From: an uncultured Paraprevotella sp.
Lineage (GTDB): Bacteria; Bacteroidota; Bacteroidia; Bacteroidales; Bacteroidaceae
Reading direction: 5' to 3'
NCBI GenBank assembly: GCA_944321365.1
Contig: CALULA010000010.1
Location: 1 to 64,000 of the forward strand
Length of the DNA: 64,000 nt
Shown: piece after piece, positions 8,609-17,884 of the stretch
Numbering within the stretch: position 1 is the first letter of the stretch
How the letters are laid out: each line of letters opens with the position of its first letter
Notes under the pieces: generated by a model
The model's database searches: none
Seen by the model: the letters and a program-made list of their open reading frames with translations, nothing else
Told to the model about the DNA's origin: nothing
Program-made: the position numbers and the translations under genes

Positions 8609-9460
8609 TTACCCTTTATATTTAATATGGTCTATCAGACGTATGGGCTGACTGCCGCAGAACACCGTGATGCACCCCACGACATAATCGGAATCCGACC
8701 AGTGCTTCAACTCCTGCAGGGTATTACCATCTACAATAGCGAAATACTGCACCTCCAGCCCGACAATGGCATTCAATGCATCCACCACATAGCGGTGTGT
8801 CTCTTGCAATGTATGATTGGTAGCAAAATTACGGCTCTTGGAAAGCACGCCATAGATATTGGCCGCCACGGCACGCTCCTCGGCGGTGAGCAACGTGTTG
8901 CGGCTGCTCATGGCCAGTCCGCTGGCTTCTCTGACCACCGGACAAGGAACGATTTCCACCTTCATCTTCAGATCCTTCACCATAGCCCGGATCACGGCAA
9001 TCTGCTGAAAGTCTTTCTCGCCGAAATAAGCCCGGTCCGGCTGAACGGCAACAAAGAGCTTGCTCACGATCTGACACACACCATTGAAATGCCCCGGACG
9101 CCATGCGCCTTCCATCACCGTATCTACAGGTGGATAACTGAACACACGAGTATCCGGCTCCGGATACATCTCTTCCACCGATGGTGCAAAAGCAATGTCC
9201 GCTCCGCAAGATTCCAGTAATGCACAATCCGCATCCAACGTTCGCGGATATTTCTCCAAGTCTGTCTTATCATTAAACTGCGTAGGATTCAGGAACACGC
9301 TAACGACCGTAGCCCCGTTCTCCTCCACACTGCGCCTCACCAATGAAGCATGCCCTTCGTGCAACGCCCCCATCGTGGGCACCAACCCAATCTTTTTACC
9401 TTCTGCGCGCAAGGCCTCAAGCTCACGGCGCAAACCTTCAATCGTATGGATTAATTTCAT
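8609..9460 (-). CDS. panC: Pantothenate synthetase
   Basis: The product is 283 residues. PanC joins pantoate and beta-alanine with ATP via a pantoyl-adenylate. It shows the nucleotidyltransferase HIGH-type motif [10 protein letters not shown] (28-37), the pantoate-binding FLNPTQF near residue 56, GEKDFQQ near 149 and the KMSKS-like SSRN near 185. All are complete. It precedes panD, so the last two steps toward pantothenate are coupled. A TTATTTTG box at about 9499-9506 on the minus strand is an imperfect promoter candidate. Confidence 0.97.
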   Translation of the reverse strand: MKLIHTIEGLRRELEALRAEGKKIGLVPTMGALHEGHASLVRRSVEENGATVVSVFLNPTQFNDKTDLEKYPRTLDADCALLESCGADIAFAPSVEEMYPEPDTRVFSYPPVDTVMEGAWRPGHFNGVCQIVSKLFVAVQPDRAYFGEKDFQQIAVIRAMVKDLKMKVEIVPCPVVREASGLAMSSRNTLLTAEERAVAANIYGVLSKSRNFATNHTLQETHRYVVDALNAIVGLEVQYFAIVDGNTLQELKHWSDSDYVVGCITVFCGSQPIRLIDHIKYKG

Positions 9461-9923
9461 TTCTGAGTTGATTTAAAACAACATTCCTAAAAACTCTGCA
9501 AAATAACATATAAAAAGCCACATGACAAAAACATTCTGCAAATAAATACCAAAATTATTGCAAGACACGTGAGGCACAAACTCAACAAAAAACAAGACCT
9601 ACAGCCTGTACACCGCCTTCATACAGGCAATATATCTATTTGAAATCATGAATATTAAGCGGACATGCCTCGTCTTTGGACGAAACAGACACCCACATGT
9701 CGCAACAGTCACAGTACGCGCCTCACGGCTCTCCCCGAAAAACGCCCTGCCGTTATCAAATTATACAAAAACACCGTACGTCCGGGAAAATCCATACGAG
9801 TTCCGCATTTCCGTCGACATATTCCGATTTCATACCGCCGACAAGCCATAAACGTCTGCCTAATCCCACTCATTCAGATGCGTTAATCTACGTTTTTTAG
9901 TCGGTTTTTCCATATATTTTTGT
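9461..9923. other. Intergenic region between panC and GT5-like gene
   Basis: No credible gene is seen. Three overlapping short plus-strand frames at about 9648-9900 lack recognisable content. A 7-bp stem (9604-9610 with 9622-9628) has no T-tract. The two flanking genes diverge, so promoters for both should lie here. Confidence 0.5.
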
Positions 9924-9931
9924 TAACTTTG
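9924..9931 (+). promoter_or_regulatory. -7 promoter box for GT5-like gene
   Basis: TAACTTTG lies 23 bp before the ATG at 9955, after a T-rich stretch, and fits TAnnTTTG. Confidence 0.65.
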
Positions 9932-9954
9932 CGTTCGGAAAAACTGAAGTTATA

Positions 9955-10776
9955 ATGAAGGCAAAAAAAATATTATTCATTACCCAGGAAATGACGCCCT
10001 ACGTCAACGACTCCGAATTGGCAGCCATGGGCAGAAAACTTCCGCAGGAAATTCAGGAGAAAGGAAGGGAAATCAGAACTTTCATGCCCAAATGGGGAAA
10101 TATCAACGAACGCCGCAACCAGTTGCATGAAGTCATCCGCCTCTCCGGAATGAACCTGATTATCGATGACACGGACCACCCTCTGATCATCAAAGTGGCC
10201 TCCATACAGTCGGCCCGCATGCAGGTATATTTTATCGACAACGACGACTATTTCCTGAAAAGGCAAATGGCAACGGACGAGGAAGGTAATGAATATGAAG
10301 ACAACGGCGAACGTGCCATATTCTACGCCCGCGGTGTACTGGAGACCGTAAAGAAACTGAGATGGGTGCCCGACATTATCCATTGTCAAAGCTGGATGTC
10401 GGCACTGGTCCCCCTCTATATAAAAACGGCCTATAAAGAAGAGCCTTCTTTCCGCGACAGCAAAGTCATCTACTCCGTGTCATCGGAAGAGCTGAAACGT
10501 CCGATGGGGACAAATTTCGGCAACTGCATAGCCTTTCGGGATGTAGACAAAGACGTACTTCAGGATTTCAGTCCGGAAGTCACCTTTGAAGAATTGAATA
10601 AACTGGCCATCAAATATTCCGACGGCATAACCGTGCCCGACACGAAAAAATTCCACGGACTGGTGGAATATGCACAAGAGAAAGAGATACCGGTATTAGG
10701 CGACATCTGCGCAAGCGATACGGACGCATTCTCGGAATTCTACGACAAAACCTGGAATATAGGAAAGGACGAATAA
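9955..10776 (+). CDS. Glycogen-synthase-like protein, GT5 domain only
   Basis: The product is 273 residues, about half of a normal glycogen/starch synthase (about 480). It aligns only with the N-terminal GT5 half: KILFITQEMTPYV at the start, PDIIHCQSWMSALVPLY near 140, and a C-terminal stretch YSDGITVPDTKKFHG. The ADP-glucose-binding KxGGL motif expected near residue 15-20 reads NDSEL, and the C-terminal GT-B domain is absent. On established mechanism such a protein should not polymerise glucan. It may be regulatory or structural. There is no frameshift at the end: the stop is followed by a 28-bp gap and the DUF4270 gene, so the short form looks stable. Confidence 0.8.
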   Translation: MKAKKILFITQEMTPYVNDSELAAMGRKLPQEIQEKGREIRTFMPKWGNINERRNQLHEVIRLSGMNLIIDDTDHPLIIKVASIQSARMQVYFIDNDDYFLKRQMATDEEGNEYEDNGERAIFYARGVLETVKKLRWVPDIIHCQSWMSALVPLYIKTAYKEEPSFRDSKVIYSVSSEELKRPMGTNFGNCIAFRDVDKDVLQDFSPEVTFEELNKLAIKYSDGITVPDTKKFHGLVEYAQEKEIPVLGDICASDTDAFSEFYDKTWNIGKDE

Positions 10777-10804
10777 AAACATCGTTTCATCTGGTAAGAC
10801 ACAA

Positions 10805-12217
10805 ATGAAAAAACTATCACTCTACATTCTGCTGGCCATGGGGCTTGCAGCTTGTGATGACACAACGAACAACATAGGGGTTTACATGGAGTCGGACAAC
10901 ATCAATGCTTCTACTTCTATTTATGAGGCTACCACCCGATCGATACTGGCCGACTCGGTGCTGGGAAACAGCAACAACTCATACTTAGGACGCATGATAG
11001 ACCCGGAAACACACATGGTCATCAAAGCTGAATTCCTGGCACAATTCAGCACGCTGGAAAATTACAGTTTCCCAGATTATGACCTTGTTGTCAAAGACGA
11101 CCGGGGGGAAGTACAGGCCGACTCCATCGAAATCAGGCTCTATTATAACAAATTTTATGGAGACGATAACAACCCGATTAAAGTGGACATCTATGAGCTG
11201 GACACCACAAACGTCATACGCGAAGATTCTTCTTACTACAGCAACGCAGATCTGACGTACTACATCAACAGCAAAGCTGATGGACCCATCTCACAAAAAG
11301 TGTTCACAGCCAAAGACTTCATCCTGTCCGACGACGAATTGGAAAGCGACTCCTATACCCCGAACATCCGTATTATGCTTCCCAAAGAATACGGCTCGTT
11401 CATCATGAAGAAATATTACGAGAATCCGGACTACTTCAAGAATTCCTATAATTTCATCCGCCACGTGTGTCCGGGCTTCTATTTCAAGATAGCCGACGGA
11501 TATGGCACGATGGTAAAGATGCGGGTGGGCGCACTGAATCTGTATTTCAAATACAGGGACGCTGCCAAAGATACGGTATATGTAGGAATGAGCCGTTTTG
11601 CAGCCACGCCGGAGGTGCTGCAGAACACCTATATAGAGAATGACAATGCCCTACGGTCATGGATGGAAAACGAGACATCATGCACCTATCTGAAAACTCC
11701 GGCAGGCATCTTCACGGAGATGACCCTCCCCATAGACCAGATCTACGACGGGCATGAAAACGACAGCATCAGCCAGGCACAGATTTCACTGTACCGCTAT
11801 AATACGCAAGCTGATCAAAGCGTCGCTTTCGACATTCCACAAACCTTACTGTTAGTACCCAAACAGGAAATCCACAGTTTCTTTGAGGAACGCAAGGTGC
11901 CGGACAACAAAACTTCTTATGTGGCTTCATTCAACAGCAGTTATAACACTTACACTTTCTCCAACATCAGCAATCTGATAGCTTACTGCCGCAGACACCG
12001 CAATGAAGAAGCCGCCAAGGCCGGAGTAACTCCGGAAGAATGGGTGCTTACCAACGAGGATTGGAACAAGGTTGTATTTATTCCCGTAGAAACCAACGAG
12101 GACAACAGCAACAATATCGTAAGCGTAACCCATGACATGGGACTGGGCAGTGCCCGACTGGTTGGAGGGAATAATGACAAAATACAGATGCAGGTGATTT
12201 ACAGCTCTTTCCAATAG
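10805..12217 (+). CDS. DUF4270 lipoprotein
   Basis: The product is 470 residues. It begins with MKKLSLYILLAMGLAACDD, a lipoprotein signal with the lipobox LAAC (Cys at residue 17), and is probably anchored in the outer membrane. The remainder is beta-rich with DUF4270 features, such as ADSVLGNSNNSYLGRMIDPE near the start and repeated strands ending in an IQMQVIYSSF C-terminus. The function is unknown. It follows the GT5-like gene by 28 bp in the same direction and the pair is closed by a terminator at 12242, so they form a two-gene operon. Confidence 0.85.
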   Translation: MKKLSLYILLAMGLAACDDTTNNIGVYMESDNINASTSIYEATTRSILADSVLGNSNNSYLGRMIDPETHMVIKAEFLAQFSTLENYSFPDYDLVVKDDRGEVQADSIEIRLYYNKFYGDDNNPIKVDIYELDTTNVIREDSSYYSNADLTYYINSKADGPISQKVFTAKDFILSDDELESDSYTPNIRIMLPKEYGSFIMKKYYENPDYFKNSYNFIRHVCPGFYFKIADGYGTMVKMRVGALNLYFKYRDAAKDTVYVGMSRFAATPEVLQNTYIENDNALRSWMENETSCTYLKTPAGIFTEMTLPIDQIYDGHENDSISQAQISLYRYNTQADQSVAFDIPQTLLLVPKQEIHSFFEERKVPDNKTSYVASFNSSYNTYTFSNISNLIAYCRRHRNEEAAKAGVTPEEWVLTNEDWNKVVFIPVETNEDNSNNIVSVTHDMGLGSARLVGGNNDKIQMQVIYSSFQ

Positions 12218-12241
12218 GCAAAAGAACAAAACACTTAAAGC

Positions 12242-12288
12242 AAAGAGCCTCCCCGCCTTAAACAAGTTTAAAGGCGGGGAGGCTCTTT
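12242..12288. terminator. Bidirectional terminator
   Basis: Perfect 18-bp arms (12242-12259 and 12271-12288, core GCCTCCCCGCC) begin with AAAGAG and end with CTCTTT, so each strand has a T-rich tail. It separates the converging DUF4270 and GH57 operons. Confidence 0.92.
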
Positions 12289-12310
12289 TATGAAATAAAC
12301 TTTATACTCC

Positions 12311-13660
12311 CTATTTCTTAGACGAGGTCTTACGAGCCGTGCTCTTTTTGGCCTCCGCATCCGGACTCAGTTTCTTCAAACGAGTATTCAGACGGGCTAT
12401 CTCCTTGTCCTTCACTTCTAACTCTTCACCTTGATTCTTGATAAGAGTCAACAATGAATTCAATTCTTCATTGTCTATATCGCTGGGATACATACTGTTC
12501 ACTCTATTAATGAAATCTCCGAGAATATTCATATAATTAGTGAACGCATCATAAGGCGAGTCATAAATGCCCCGGTACATATTCCAACTGCTTGACTTAG
12601 TTGTCATGAAGCGGAAATTATTGGTTGCCTGCAGATAGTCCCAATCTTGCTTTATCTTACGGTCTGTACAAATACGCACACGGTCAGCCACACTATAGAG
12701 TTTATTGAAAGCTTCACGCTGCATATCATTCCCCAACCAACAACTGATATCACGCTCTTCGTCCACCCATGACAACGGATAAGGCACTTCAAGAGCATCT
12801 ACAGACTTGAAGTTTGCAATGACTTCCGAAGGTGTTGAAAAAGTAATTCCACGCTGACGGGCACATTCAGGCAAAGCCTTGATGAAATCCAGAATATTCG
12901 AAGACAAGGGTTGGAACATACCCAACGCACACAACTCCATAAATATATTTATCACTTGCTCTTCTTCCGGAACGGCAGCGATCCAATTCATATAGGTATC
13001 AGCAAACAAGGGGTATTCATTCCACGTGGCATTGCTGAACCGCAAAGATATATCATCCGACAATTTATAATCGCGCAAAAGCAATTTCAAATTGGGATTT
13101 TGCGCACAATGGTAAACAAAGTGAGGACTCTTCCAACCCAGTATATGTTTAGCCCCCTCTGTCAATACGCCCTTGAAGCCCATCGAAGCGACAGTGCTCC
13201 CTATGTCGTCAGAATAAATCAGGGAAGAGTTTCGGAACACCTGTGGCTGTTTACCGAACAGTTCTTTAACCTTATAGGCCATTCTCAGCGTCTCTTCCTT
13301 AAACGAGTCCTCGTTTGCCAATGAAGAAAGACCATGAGAATAAGGCTCAGCCAGGAACTCAACCTGCCCTGTCTCATTCAACTCCTGCAGAAGTTCTATA
13401 ACATCGGGAGCATAATTCTCCAACAATTCAATGGCACATCCAGATATGGAAAAAGCGACTTTAAAGAAGCCCGGATTATCTTTCAGCATCTGAAGCAGCG
13501 TGCGAAGTGCCGGCCTGTAGGAATGCTCCACCGTATCCGTAATACTGCGCTCATTCTCATAATCATCATAGTAATAATGATCCGTGCCGATATCAAAGAA
13601 GCGATACCGTTTTAGATGTATGTTCTGATGAATCTCAAAATAAAGACAAATGGTTTTCAT
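12311..13660 (-). CDS. GH57 family alpha-amylase-like protein
   Basis: The product is 449 residues. The opening MKTICLYFEIHQ with the family HQ motif, and the later EFLAEPYSHGLSSL and FRNSSLIYSDDIG stretches, match glycoside hydrolase family 57, which cleaves or branches alpha-glucans without a signal peptide. The last 60 residues form a charged helix (KNQGEELEVKDKEIARL) and a Lys/Ser-rich tail (KKSTARKTSSKK), probably a coiled coil. It is the third gene after the debranching enzyme and the GT4 gene, 12 bp from the latter. The context points to intracellular glycogen handling. Amylase versus branching activity cannot be decided from sequence. Confidence 0.88.
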   Translation of the reverse strand: MKTICLYFEIHQNIHLKRYRFFDIGTDHYYYDDYENERSITDTVEHSYRPALRTLLQMLKDNPGFFKVAFSISGCAIELLENYAPDVIELLQELNETGQVEFLAEPYSHGLSSLANEDSFKEETLRMAYKVKELFGKQPQVFRNSSLIYSDDIGSTVASMGFKGVLTEGAKHILGWKSPHFVYHCAQNPNLKLLLRDYKLSDDISLRFSNATWNEYPLFADTYMNWIAAVPEEEQVINIFMELCALGMFQPLSSNILDFIKALPECARQRGITFSTPSEVIANFKSVDALEVPYPLSWVDEERDISCWLGNDMQREAFNKLYSVADRVRICTDRKIKQDWDYLQATNNFRFMTTKSSSWNMYRGIYDSPYDAFTNYMNILGDFINRVNSMYPSDIDNEELNSLLTLIKNQGEELEVKDKEIARLNTRLKKLSPDAEAKKSTARKTSSKK

Positions 13661-13672
13661 ATTTCAACATTT

Positions 13673-14956
13673 TTATGAATTACACTTTTGGATCGTCGCA
13701 TCATAAAGCCTTCGGATACGCTGTCCCACTTTCTCCCATGTTATACCGTCAACCTCTTTCTTTCCTTCTTTTTGAAGATAATCGTGCAACGACGGATACA
13801 TACATAAAGCATACATGGCATCAGACATGGCGTCTATATCCCAATAATCGACTTTAATACATTTGGTAAGAATCTCAGCACATCCCGACTGTTTACTGAT
13901 AATCGACGGCACTCCACTCTGCATGGCTTCCAAAGGTGAAATGCCAAACGGCTCAGAAACCGAGGGCATGACATAAACATCACTGTCACGGAAACATTCA
14001 AACACTTGTTTGCCTTTCATAAAACCGGGAAAATGACAACGATCGGCAATGCCATAAGCAGCCGCCATCTCTATCATAGAATTCATCATATCACCGCTTC
14101 CAGCAAAACAAAAACGTACGTTCCTAGTTCTGTCAAGTACCCGCTTGGCTGCTTCAATAAAATATTCAGGACCTTTCTGCATTGTTATACGCCCCAGGAA
14201 AGTAACGACCTTCTCTTTTCGCTCACTACTCGGTTTGCGCTGATCCACAATCGCCTGAAGTTCTGGAGCCAACGGATAGACCGCATTGTGCATGGCAAAA
14301 CATTTAGACGGATCCTGATGGTAATGATTAATAACAGTCTGTCTTGTCAACTCACTCACACACATGATGCAGTCTGCATGATCCATACCGTCTTTTTCTA
14401 TTCCATACACCGTAGGATTCACATTTCCCCGACTACGGTCAAAGTCAGTAGCATGTACATGAATCACCAAAGGCTTACCGCTAACTTGCTTGGCATGTAT
14501 ACCGGCCGGATAAGTCAACCAGTCGTGAGCATGTATGATGTCGAACTGTTGCTGCCGTGCCACGACACCGGCCACAATAGAATAGTTGTTGATCTCTTCA
14601 TGCAGATTATCCGGATAACGCCCCGAAAACTCTATGCAGCCTAAATCGTTCACATAGCGATACGAAAAATCAGCATAAATATGATTACGCAAATCAAAAT
14701 AGAGCTGTGGGTCCATGCACTTCCCCACTCTACTGCTTACATAATTCCAATCGACATCACGCCAAACAACCGGGACACAATTCATCCCTATAATCTTCAT
14801 AAAACTCTGATCCTCGTCTCCCCATGGCTTAGGAAGGCAAAAGGTGATCTCCATATCCGGTTGTAAGGAAAGCCCCTTAGTCAATCCGTAACTAGCAGTT
14901 CCGAGTCCTCCAAGAATATGAGGAGGAAACTCCCATCCAAACATTAAAACCTTCAT
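13673..14956 (-). CDS. GT4 glycosyltransferase, glycogen-synthase type
   Basis: The product is 427 residues, with a GT-B fold. The N-terminal MKVLMFGWEFPPHILGGLGT contains the GGLG sugar-nucleotide loop. The C-terminal half has VTFLGRITMQKGPEYFIEAA, FCFAGSGDM and the donor-site PSVSEPFGISPLEAMQSGVP with its EX7E pattern. It stands between the debranching enzyme (17 bp upstream) and GH57 (12 bp downstream). In this phylum such genes are annotated as glycogen synthases, and context supports glucan elongation here. Donor specificity (ADP- or UDP-glucose) is not visible. Confidence 0.88.
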   Translation of the reverse strand: MKVLMFGWEFPPHILGGLGTASYGLTKGLSLQPDMEITFCLPKPWGDEDQSFMKIIGMNCVPVVWRDVDWNYVSSRVGKCMDPQLYFDLRNHIYADFSYRYVNDLGCIEFSGRYPDNLHEEINNYSIVAGVVARQQQFDIIHAHDWLTYPAGIHAKQVSGKPLVIHVHATDFDRSRGNVNPTVYGIEKDGMDHADCIMCVSELTRQTVINHYHQDPSKCFAMHNAVYPLAPELQAIVDQRKPSSERKEKVVTFLGRITMQKGPEYFIEAAKRVLDRTRNVRFCFAGSGDMMNSMIEMAAAYGIADRCHFPGFMKGKQVFECFRDSDVYVMPSVSEPFGISPLEAMQSGVPSIISKQSGCAEILTKCIKVDYWDIDAMSDAMYALCMYPSLHDYLQKEGKKEVDGITWEKVGQRIRRLYDATIQKCNS

Positions 14957-14972
14957 ATCTGGTTCCTCCCTT

Positions 14973-16922
14973 TTATTGTATACTGTATTTTTCTATCAAC
15001 TTCACAACACGGAGCATTTCCGCTACATTCATGGCAAATGATATGGCTCCTCGCGCCTGAAATGGTGGGTTACCATCAAAAAGTTCCGGAATAGTACCCA
15101 CACAATGCGAGAACATTTCTTCTTCAAATCCGACAAGCAATCGTTCAATAAACGTTACGCGACTCTGTTTGTACAAGCGCAGACAAGCCTCCATATAGAA
15201 TCCAGCCAACCAAGGCCATGCCGTACCCTGATGATAAGCATAGTCACGCTGGATCTGTGGACCGACATACATAGGATTGTATCCCCCACTTTTCGGACTG
15301 AGAGAACGCAAGCCTTTGGGAGTCAACAGTTCTTTGGTACAAATATCAAGTACTTGCTTCTTCTCGGCTAAACTCAATGGAGAATAATCCAAAGCTACTG
15401 CAAATATCATATTTGGACGTACACTCCAATCCTGAGAATCGTTCGTCTCATCAACATAATCGAACAAATAACCATATTGATTCAGAAATACGTTCTTAAA
15501 AGATTCTCCTACTTTTTTCGCCATTGAACCAAAAAAGGCTTCATCTTCCTTTTGCCCGGCCCAATGACAAATCTCCTCACTAAACCGTAATGCATTATAC
15601 CATAATGCATTAAATTCTACGATATAACCACTTCGGGGCACAATAGGACGGCCATTGGCTGTAGAATTCATCCATGTAACCGCTTTTGTCTTTCCTTCCG
15701 CATAGACCAATCCGTTCTCCTTCACCTTCAACTCCGGATGCGAATTGGAACTCAAATACATCATAATATCCTTCACCAACAAGCCATATTTCTCCACACA
15801 ACTCTGCAAAGAAACAATTTTAGCATATTGTTGAACACAACCTACTGCCCATAAAAGGATGTCCGGATGCTCGATTTCATGGATCTTAACCGTCAGAGGT
15901 CCTCCACGCATAAACTCCCGTATACCTTTCTCCATTGTATTCATACATAGATCAAATTGCTCGACTTCCTCATTAGCCAATGTCAACCCAGGCAAGGCAA
16001 TCAACATGTCACGGGCACGACACTTAAACCAAGGATATCCCGCAAGAATATAATTCTCGCCATCAACATGATAGTAAAATTGATGTGCCGAGTTTACCAA
16101 ACAATGATAAAAATTATCCCGCGGAGTACGTATGTTCACTTCAAAATCAGCAATCTGTTTCAGCTGACTTGTTTTAATTTCAGACAGTCCTGCAGAGAAT
16201 ACGACACTCTCTCCTTTCTTTATCTTAAACTCAAAATATCCGGGAACATACAAATCTTCATTGAATGCATAACCTCTCTCCAATTCCTTGGGATATTCTA
16301 CACCTCTATACCAATCCGGCTGAAATATAAAAACGTTTTTCTTATTCAACTGCATATATAGCTCAGGATAACCATCATACATGCACGTCTTAATGCCATT
16401 AGAAACCTCCTGATAGCTTTTATTCACACGAGCATTTTCATGAGTATACTCTCTTACACAACGGAAAGCCAAGAACGGGCGAAGTTTCAATGTGGTCTCA
16501 GAATGAGCATCTAACAATGTGTATCGTATAATAATGCGGTTTTCATAATGCTGAAAGACCTTTTCCTTTTTCAACACGACTCCCCCGACACGATAAATTG
16601 TCGTCGGCACTTGATCACAATTAAACTCACGGATATATTTATGACCGTTAGGACTGAAGTTATTACCCTGATATTTATGCAATCCTAAATTAAATTCTGC
16701 CCCATGTTGCACCACTGTTTCATCCAATGACGACAATAAGACATAGTTTTCATCACCCAACTTTGGTATGGGCACAACCAACAAACCATGATATTTCCGC
16801 GTATTACAATCTACAATAGTAGAACAAGAGTAAGCTCCGGAACGATTTGACCGCAAAATTTCTTTTTGCAAAGCCTCCTCCAAGTTTGTCATCAGAGTCT
16901 TATCAAAATGAATGTAACTCAT
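14973..16922 (-). CDS. Glycogen debranching enzyme (amylo-alpha-1,6-glucosidase)
   Basis: The product is 649 residues. The N-terminal GDE_N part opens with MSYIHFDKTLMTNLEEAL and contains SNRSGAYSCSTIVDCNTRKY. The C-terminal (alpha/alpha)6 domain shows LAGYPWFKCRARDMLIALPG near residue 290 with the conserved RD, the WMNST and NALWYNALRF segments, and YHQGTAWPWLAGFYMEA near the end. It removes alpha-1,6 branches of glycogen. There is no signal peptide, so it acts in the cytoplasm. It is the first gene of the glycogen operon and diverges from a Crp/Fnr regulator gene. Confidence 0.9.
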   Translation of the reverse strand: MSYIHFDKTLMTNLEEALQKEILRSNRSGAYSCSTIVDCNTRKYHGLLVVPIPKLGDENYVLLSSLDETVVQHGAEFNLGLHKYQGNNFSPNGHKYIREFNCDQVPTTIYRVGGVVLKKEKVFQHYENRIIIRYTLLDAHSETTLKLRPFLAFRCVREYTHENARVNKSYQEVSNGIKTCMYDGYPELYMQLNKKNVFIFQPDWYRGVEYPKELERGYAFNEDLYVPGYFEFKIKKGESVVFSAGLSEIKTSQLKQIADFEVNIRTPRDNFYHCLVNSAHQFYYHVDGENYILAGYPWFKCRARDMLIALPGLTLANEEVEQFDLCMNTMEKGIREFMRGGPLTVKIHEIEHPDILLWAVGCVQQYAKIVSLQSCVEKYGLLVKDIMMYLSSNSHPELKVKENGLVYAEGKTKAVTWMNSTANGRPIVPRSGYIVEFNALWYNALRFSEEICHWAGQKEDEAFFGSMAKKVGESFKNVFLNQYGYLFDYVDETNDSQDWSVRPNMIFAVALDYSPLSLAEKKQVLDICTKELLTPKGLRSLSPKSGGYNPMYVGPQIQRDYAYHQGTAWPWLAGFYMEACLRLYKQSRVTFIERLLVGFEEEMFSHCVGTIPELFDGNPPFQARGAISFAMNVAEMLRVVKLIEKYSIQ

Positions 16923-16993
16923 AGTCTAGAATCATATTATTATAAGGTTATTACTATTTCGCCGTTTTATGTTGTCTTTGCTTTTAACTCACC

Positions 16994-17001
16994 CAAAAAT
17001 A
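16994..17001 (-). promoter_or_regulatory. Candidate -7 box for glycogen operon
   Basis: The minus strand reads TATTTTTG (TAnnTTTG) about 70 bp before the debranching-enzyme ATG, with a TTTC about 20 bp upstream in the -33 position. The match is plausible but the region is AT-rich. Confidence 0.4.
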
Positions 17002-17036
17002 ATAAAAATCCATTGATTAGCGAAATTCTTTGATAA

Positions 17037-17064
17037 CATATTTTTAAGAAATTATAAAAATATG
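17037..17064. promoter_or_regulatory. Inverted repeat in the glycogen/Crp intergenic region
   Basis: CATATTTTTA (17037-17046) and TAAAAATATG (17055-17064) are a perfect 10-bp inverted repeat with an 8-bp spacer. Further ATATTTTTA copies occur near 17073 and 17152. The position between divergent promoters suits an operator for the adjacent Crp/Fnr protein, but AT-rich DNA forms such dyads easily. Confidence 0.35.
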
Positions 17065-17117
17065 CTGTAGAATATATTTTTATATGTTCAATATTTCTTG
17101 AATTAGTCTGGATTTAC

Positions 17118-17125
17118 TAATTTTG
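17118..17125 (+). promoter_or_regulatory. -7 promoter box for Crp/Fnr regulator
   Basis: TAATTTTG lies 36 bp before the ATG at 17162 and fits TAnnTTTG. Confidence 0.6.
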
Positions 17126-17161
17126 TGTCGTAAAACATAATTTTGCAGCATATTTTTATCT

Positions 17162-17863
17162 ATGGTCAGAAAGGAAACAGAAAAAGAAGAGATTTTAGAA
17201 AAGATCTCTGACTTATGGAATCCTCTTACCCCGGAACAGCGCGAACACTTAACAAAAAACCTCACAATACACACATTTAAAAAGAACGAACCAATATATA
17301 GTGAGGGGGAATTCCCAACCCAATTGATGTGCTTGCTTTCCGGTAAAGTTAAAATATTTAAGAATGGGGTTGGCGGACGCAATCAGATTATCCGCGTCAT
17401 CAAACCTGTAGAATATTTTGCATATCGCGCCTATTTTGCTCATCAAGAATACCTGACCGCTGCAGCTGCATTTGAAACATCCACCATAGGCATGATCCCC
17501 ATGTCAACCATTACGCACCTGGTCAGTGAAAACAATGATTTAGCCTGGTTCTTCATCAAGCAGTTGTCTGTGGATTTAGGCATAGCTGATGAAAGGACAG
17601 TCAACCTGACACAGAAACATATCCGCGGAAGATTAGCTGAATCTATACTTTTCCTAAAAGAAAGTTACGGTTTAGAAGAAGATGGATGTACTTTAAGTAT
17701 CTATTTATCCAGAGAAGATTTAGCCAATCTGTCCAACATGACCACATCTAATGCAATCCGCACTCTTTCCAACTTCGCGGCTGAAAAGATTATCGCCATT
17801 GACGGACGGAAAATAAAAATTATTGCAGAAGACAAATTGGAAAAAATCTCCAGAATAGGATAG
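17162..17863 (+). CDS. Crp/Fnr family transcriptional regulator
   Basis: The product is 233 residues. Residues 20-135 form a cyclic-nucleotide-binding-type beta-roll (EPIYSEGEFPTQLMCLLSGK, KIFKNGVGGRNQIIRVIKP). Residues 165-225 form the winged helix with HTH core LSREDLANLSNMTTSNAIRT. No cysteine cluster for an Fe-S centre is seen at the N-terminus, so it is not a classical Fnr. The ligand is unknown and the cAMP-contacting residues are not clearly conserved. It diverges from the glycogen operon and may control it, an inference from position. The next gene converges with it. Confidence 0.9.
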   Translation: MVRKETEKEEILEKISDLWNPLTPEQREHLTKNLTIHTFKKNEPIYSEGEFPTQLMCLLSGKVKIFKNGVGGRNQIIRVIKPVEYFAYRAYFAHQEYLTAAAAFETSTIGMIPMSTITHLVSENNDLAWFFIKQLSVDLGIADERTVNLTQKHIRGRLAESILFLKESYGLEEDGCTLSIYLSREDLANLSNMTTSNAIRTLSNFAAEKIIAIDGRKIKIIAEDKLEKISRIG

Positions 17864-17884
17864 AAAACCCACAATTCCTTTTCA

